From assembly GCA_934725005.1 (NCBI GenBank), contig CAKVBE010000031.1, positions 1-9,509 on the forward strand: 9,509 bases of DNA, read 5' to 3'. Shown piece by piece: positions 6,228-9,509 of the stretch. The notes below the pieces were generated by a model. The model was not told where the DNA came from. It saw only the letters and a list, made by a program, of their open reading frames with translations, and searched no databases. The DNA is from an uncultured Rickettsiales bacterium (GTDB lineage: Bacteria; Pseudomonadota; Alphaproteobacteria; Rickettsiales; UBA1997). How positions within the stretch are numbered: position 1 is the first letter of the stretch; each line of letters starts with the position of its first letter. A program made the translations under genes and the position numbers.

Positions 6228-7874
6228 ATGACATTACCTGTAAGCAAATTAAAATTGGAACTTTTGAAAAAAAAGTTAATGCAAGAAGAAAAGGAAAAAA
6301 AATCTGAAATAAAAAATGCTGAAGTTACTGATTTTAGTGAAAATTGTCCAACTCCAAATGTTGAAATTGTTAGTCCAAATAAATTTGAAGGTTATGTTGA
6401 AAAAAGATTAGATAAAGTAAAGGTTGAAGGGGAGCAAATATTTGATGATAAGTATATGCTGTCCAAAATAATTGACTTTGCTACAACAAGGCCAATCGAA
6501 GTGATTAGTGATTTTGAATTAAAAACAAAAATAGAAAAAGCCTATTATTTTGAACCAGATAGTAGATTAATCGATGATAAAGGATTAAGAAGATTTTGTG
6601 AAGAACATCCAAATGTAAAATATTTAAATCTTGGAAATTGTGATAAGATTATGGACTTCAGTCCAATTGGAAATCTTAAAGATCTAGAACAATTAGATTT
6701 AAATAACTGTGACTATTTATACGATATAGATTTTCTAAAAACTTGCAAAAAATTACGTGTTTTGAATATAGCAGACACTGATATAAAATATATTGATGTT
6801 GTTGAAAATATGCCAGATCTTGAAATATTAAACTTATCAACAAATCCAGTTCAAGATATAAGACCATTATGTAATTGTAAAAAATTAAAAGATTTGATTT
6901 TATGGGGTTGTTTGTCATTGAATAATATTGATTCATTAAGATTTTGTACAACCTTGAGGGCATTAGATATTGATTCTGTTCCAGTTAGTGATTTAAGCTG
7001 TTTAAAAGATTTACCTGTTTTAGATACGTTACTGATGGACAATTGCAATAATGTTACAGATTTTTCTTTTTTGAAAAACCTAATTACACTGAAAGTTCTT
7101 GCTTGTGATGGAACATTACCAATTTCGAATGAAAACTTAAAAAATTTTTCAAACTTGACTAACTTGGTATATTTAACACTGAATAATAGAAAAATAAGCA
7201 GTTTAGAGCCACTAAAAAATCTTATAAACCTTGAAGAAATACAAGTAAAATCTAATTTAATAGTTGATTTAAAGCCTTTAAGTAAAATGGTTAATATGTT
7301 AAAAGTAGATTTTTCCGATAATTCGAATTTAACAGATCTTAGTCCATTAGCTTCTATGACAAAGTTAACAAATTTTAAAATGGAAGGAAATACGGTTTCA
7401 GTTGTTGCTATTAAGGATTTTAAAAAGAGTGTAACAGCCAACATGACTGTCGAGAATTTTGATGTTATAAAGAATTTTTCTGAGCTGAAAGCCTTTTATA
7501 TTAGTGGCAACTATAAGGTTAAAGATTTATCGCCATTGATGAATTGTAAAAAGTTGGAAGAACTAAGTGTTACGTCTTGTATGCAATTGGAGGATGTTGA
7601 ATTCATTAAATATCTGGATCAATTATTTTTATTAACTCTTAATGATAATCCTAGAATTAAGGATTTATATTGTGTTACAAATTTAACTAAATTAAGACAG
7701 TTCAATTATAGTGGAACAGCTGTTCCAACAGCAAAAATGGCAAATGTTTTAAAGAGATGTACATCAATATTTCAATTGGTTGGAAATAATGGAAACAGGA
7801 TACAAGGGCAATATTTAGCGTCGGCAAAAAAAAGATGCAAAATGTATTCATTAAGAAAGAAAATAAAAAAATAA
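6228..7874 (+). CDS. Cytoplasmic-type leucine-rich repeat protein
   Basis: A 548-aa repeat protein probably used for protein-protein binding; the partner is unknown. Residues 8-30 are a Lys/Glu-rich helix, followed by an unassigned linker to about 115. Residues about 130-500 hold around 15 leucine-rich repeats of 22-24 residues in the SDS22/internalin-like pattern, with typical units reading LEQLDLNNC, LEILNLSTNPVQDIRPL, LVYLTLNNRKISSLEPL and LTNFKMEGN. Cysteines recur at the turn (NC, CKKL). The pattern is disturbed at about 392-415. The end (533-548) is very basic (KKRCKMYSLRKKIKK). There is no signal peptide or membrane helix, so it is cytosolic or exported by a signal-peptide-independent route. 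It has its own promoter and runs directly into mfd in the same frame, with tandem TAA codons between. A host-directed effector is plausible by analogy with symbionts, but nothing in the sequence proves export. Confidence 0.9.
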   Translation: MTLPVSKLKLELLKKKLMQEEKEKKSEIKNAEVTDFSENCPTPNVEIVSPNKFEGYVEKRLDKVKVEGEQIFDDKYMLSKIIDFATTRPIEVISDFELKTKIEKAYYFEPDSRLIDDKGLRRFCEEHPNVKYLNLGNCDKIMDFSPIGNLKDLEQLDLNNCDYLYDIDFLKTCKKLRVLNIADTDIKYIDVVENMPDLEILNLSTNPVQDIRPLCNCKKLKDLILWGCLSLNNIDSLRFCTTLRALDIDSVPVSDLSCLKDLPVLDTLLMDNCNNVTDFSFLKNLITLKVLACDGTLPISNENLKNFSNLTNLVYLTLNNRKISSLEPLKNLINLEEIQVKSNLIVDLKPLSKMVNMLKVDFSDNSNLTDLSPLASMTKLTNFKMEGNTVSVVAIKDFKKSVTANMTVENFDVIKNFSELKAFYISGNYKVKDLSPLMNCKKLEELSVTSCMQLEDVEFIKYLDQLFLLTLNDNPRIKDLYCVTNLTKLRQFNYSGTAVPTAKMANVLKRCTSIFQLVGNNGNRIQGQYLASAKKRCKMYSLRKKIKK

Positions 7875-7877
7875 TAA

Positions 7878-9509
7878 ATGGCCTCTGAAAAGATTGTATT
7901 ATCTACTGAATCTATTTTAAAGAAGGGAGAGATAGATAAGTTAATTTCATCATTGTCTGAAGAAGATAGAAACAATTTTATTGTTGCATCTAACAAAGAT
8001 TTAGACACTAGTGAAAATTTTAATAACTTATCCAATAAATCTATAGACAAGATATTAAAGGAACAAACAAATTTAAAAAAAAATGATATAGTAATCCATA
8101 TTGAACATGGACTTGGTAGGTTTTTAGGATTAGAAACTGTTGATTATGATGGCATTAAAAATGATTTTTTGAAAATAGAGTACGCAAATAATTCCACATT
8201 ATTAATTCCAATAGAAAACATTGATTTAATTACAAAATATAGTGAGCCAAATGCTTTAATAAAACTTGATACTCTTGGTTCTTCAAAGTGGAATGCAAGA
8301 AGAGCTAGGATTAAACAAAATATAAAAGATATTTCTAATGAATTAATAAGAATTGCATCGCAAAGAAAATTATTAAAAGCGCCAATAATTTCCAGAAAAA
8401 ATGGTGAATATGAAGAATTTGAGAATAAATTTGAATTTGAATTAACAAGAGATCAGAAAAAAGCTTTAGAACAAATTGAAGATGATTTACAGAAAGGCAT
8501 ACCAATGGATAGATTGTTATGTGGAGATGTCGGTTATGGAAAAACAGAGGTCGCTATTAGAACAGCTTTTTTAGTGGCAAGTAATGGTTATCAAGTCGTT
8601 ATAATTGCACCGACAACTATTCTAGTCAACCAACATTACAAAAAATTTTGTGATAGGTTTAAAGATAGTAGTTTGAATATTGTTCTCTTATCAAGAATTA
8701 ACACAACTAAAGAAAGTAATAGAATAAAAAACGATATAAAAAATGGTAATGCTAATATAATTATTGGTACACATGCAATATTAAGCAAGACAATTGAGTT
8801 TAAGAATCTTGGTTTAGTTATAATAGATGAAGAGCAAAGATTTGGCGTAAAACAAAAAGAAAAATTAAAAGACTTTAGATTGTGTACACACATATTATCA
8901 ATGTCAGCGACACCAATTCCAAGGACATTGCAAATGTCAATGTCTGGAATAAAAGACCTATCGATAATAGCCACGGCACCGAAAAATAGAATGAATGTTG
9001 AAACAATGGTTGGTGTTTATGATGAAAACCTTATTAAAGATTATATTGATAGAGAAATTTCAAGGAATGGAAAAATATTTTTTGTAGTACCAAGAATACA
9101 GGATATAAAAGAAGTTGAGGCAAGAATACAAAAATCAGTACCGTACGTTAATTATACAATTATTCATGGCCAAATGGATGCCCATGAATCAAATAATCTA
9201 ATGAATGATTTTAGCGAAGGTAAATATGATATGTTGATCTCAACTTCGATCATAGAGAATGGAATTGATATACCGACAGCTAATACAATAATAGTCTATA
9301 GAGCTAATAATTTTGGACTATCACAACTTTATCAATTAAGAGGTAGAGTTGGCAGAAGTAATGTCCAAGCCTATGCATATTTTACAGTTAAAAAATCAGA
9401 ACTTATTTCCGATACAGCAAAAAAAAGATTGGAAGTGATGGAATCTATAGATGGTTTGAATGCGGGATTTAAAATAGCTTCTGAAGATATGGAGTTAAGG
9501 GGAACTGGT
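7878..9509 (+). CDS. mfd: Transcription-repair coupling factor Mfd, N-terminally shortened, cut by the right edge
   Basis: Mfd binds stalled RNA polymerase and pushes it off DNA with its ATP-driven translocase; the standard protein then recruits UvrA. The 544 codons seen contain a short remnant of domain 3 (IVLSTESILKKG onward, 6-50), the RNA-polymerase-interaction domain (about 69-122, VIHIEHGLGRF and LLIPIENIDLI), and the relay region to about 188. Helicase motifs then follow: Walker A GDVGYGKTE (216-224), APTTILV (244-250), DEEQRFG (317-323), SATPIPRT (343-350), STSIIENGIDIPTANT (455-470) and QLRGRVGRS (486-494). The domain order and the interaction domain rule out RecG. The UvrB-like domains 1-2, about 370 residues in E. 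coli Mfd, are absent: upstream DNA is the LRR gene. About 200 more residues should lie beyond the window, giving roughly 750 aa against about 1150 normally. The ATG follows the LRR stop codons at once with no clear Shine-Dalgarno site, so translation probably depends on coupling. Confidence 0.95.
   Translation, partial: MASEKIVLSTESILKKGEIDKLISSLSEEDRNNFIVASNKDLDTSENFNNLSNKSIDKILKEQTNLKKNDIVIHIEHGLGRFLGLETVDYDGIKNDFLKIEYANNSTLLIPIENIDLITKYSEPNALIKLDTLGSSKWNARRARIKQNIKDISNELIRIASQRKLLKAPIISRKNGEYEEFENKFEFELTRDQKKALEQIEDDLQKGIPMDRLLCGDVGYGKTEVAIRTAFLVASNGYQVVIIAPTTILVNQHYKKFCDRFKDSSLNIVLLSRINTTKESNRIKNDIKNGNANIIIGTHAILSKTIEFKNLGLVIIDEEQRFGVKQKEKLKDFRLCTHILSMSATPIPRTLQMSMSGIKDLSIIATAPKNRMNVETMVGVYDENLIKDYIDREISRNGKIFFVVPRIQDIKEVEARIQKSVPYVNYTIIHGQMDAHESNNLMNDFSEGKYDMLISTSIIENGIDIPTANTIIVYRANNFGLSQLYQLRGRVGRSNVQAYAYFTVKKSELISDTAKKRLEVMESIDGLNAGFKIASEDMELRGTG

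Noticed and set aside
6851..7444. A 197-codon open frame on the minus strand inside the LRR gene.
   Set aside because: It is antisense to a clear LRR gene, its protein has no recognisable features, and its Phe/Ser/Leu-rich make-up is what the complement of Lys/Glu/Asn-rich coding gives.
7772..8974. Minus-strand open frames at 7772-8050 and 8636-8974 within mfd.
   Set aside because: They are antisense to conserved Mfd domains and helicase motifs and show no protein features of their own.
7878..9509. RecG helicase, or a CarD-family regulator fused to a helicase, as identity for the right-edge gene.
   Set aside because: The CarD-like interaction domain followed directly by the relay region and by Mfd-type motifs in order aligns throughout with E. 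coli Mfd. RecG has a wedge domain and no CarD-like domain.

Overview
This window looks like a strongly AT-rich (about a quarter G+C by eye) genome of an intracellular or protist-associated alphaproteobacterium, of the Rickettsiales or Holosporales type. Three things point there. An FzlA protein is present, a GST-fold division factor typical of Alphaproteobacteria. The Mfd helicase carries the alphaproteobacterial-style DEEQ form of motif II. Repeat-rich proteins (leucine-rich and pentapeptide-like) of the kind common in symbionts sit among housekeeping genes. Family names rest on motif reading alone; no database search was possible.

Layout. Everything from 1 to 6026 is coded on the minus strand; everything from 6228 to the right edge is on the plus strand. 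Reading leftward from the divergent intergenic region (6027-6227), a tight operon holds a 68-aa membrane protein, a 103-aa single-pass coiled-coil protein starting directly after its stop, and tilS (tRNA-Ile lysidine synthetase), which overlaps the second small gene by 23 nt. After a 179-nt gap comes fzlA, whose last 11 nt overlap the start of an EnvZ-like sensor histidine kinase. Beyond a 174-nt gap lies a large repeat-protein gene. It is broken by two in-frame TAA codons and otherwise open for about 478 codons to the left edge.

To the right, an extended -10 promoter precedes a 548-aa cytoplasmic-type LRR protein. Its TAA is followed by a second in-frame TAA and then, in the same frame, the ATG of mfd. 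This Mfd lacks the whole N-terminal UvrB-like, UvrA-binding module and part of the linker domain. It keeps the RNA-polymerase-interaction domain and the translocase, and runs off the right edge.

How the genes fit together: tilS (AUA decoding), fzlA (FtsZ filaments and septal wall synthesis) and mfd (stalled RNA polymerase removal) are core functions. The histidine kinase may sense envelope state and is translationally tied to a division gene. The LRR and pentapeptide-like proteins are accessory and lineage-specific. No mobile element, CRISPR array, tRNA or rRNA was seen. The most unusual points are the shortened Mfd joined in frame to an LRR gene, the helix-LGRTRG-pentapeptide repeat unit of the broken gene, and the two unrecognised membrane proteins ahead of tilS.
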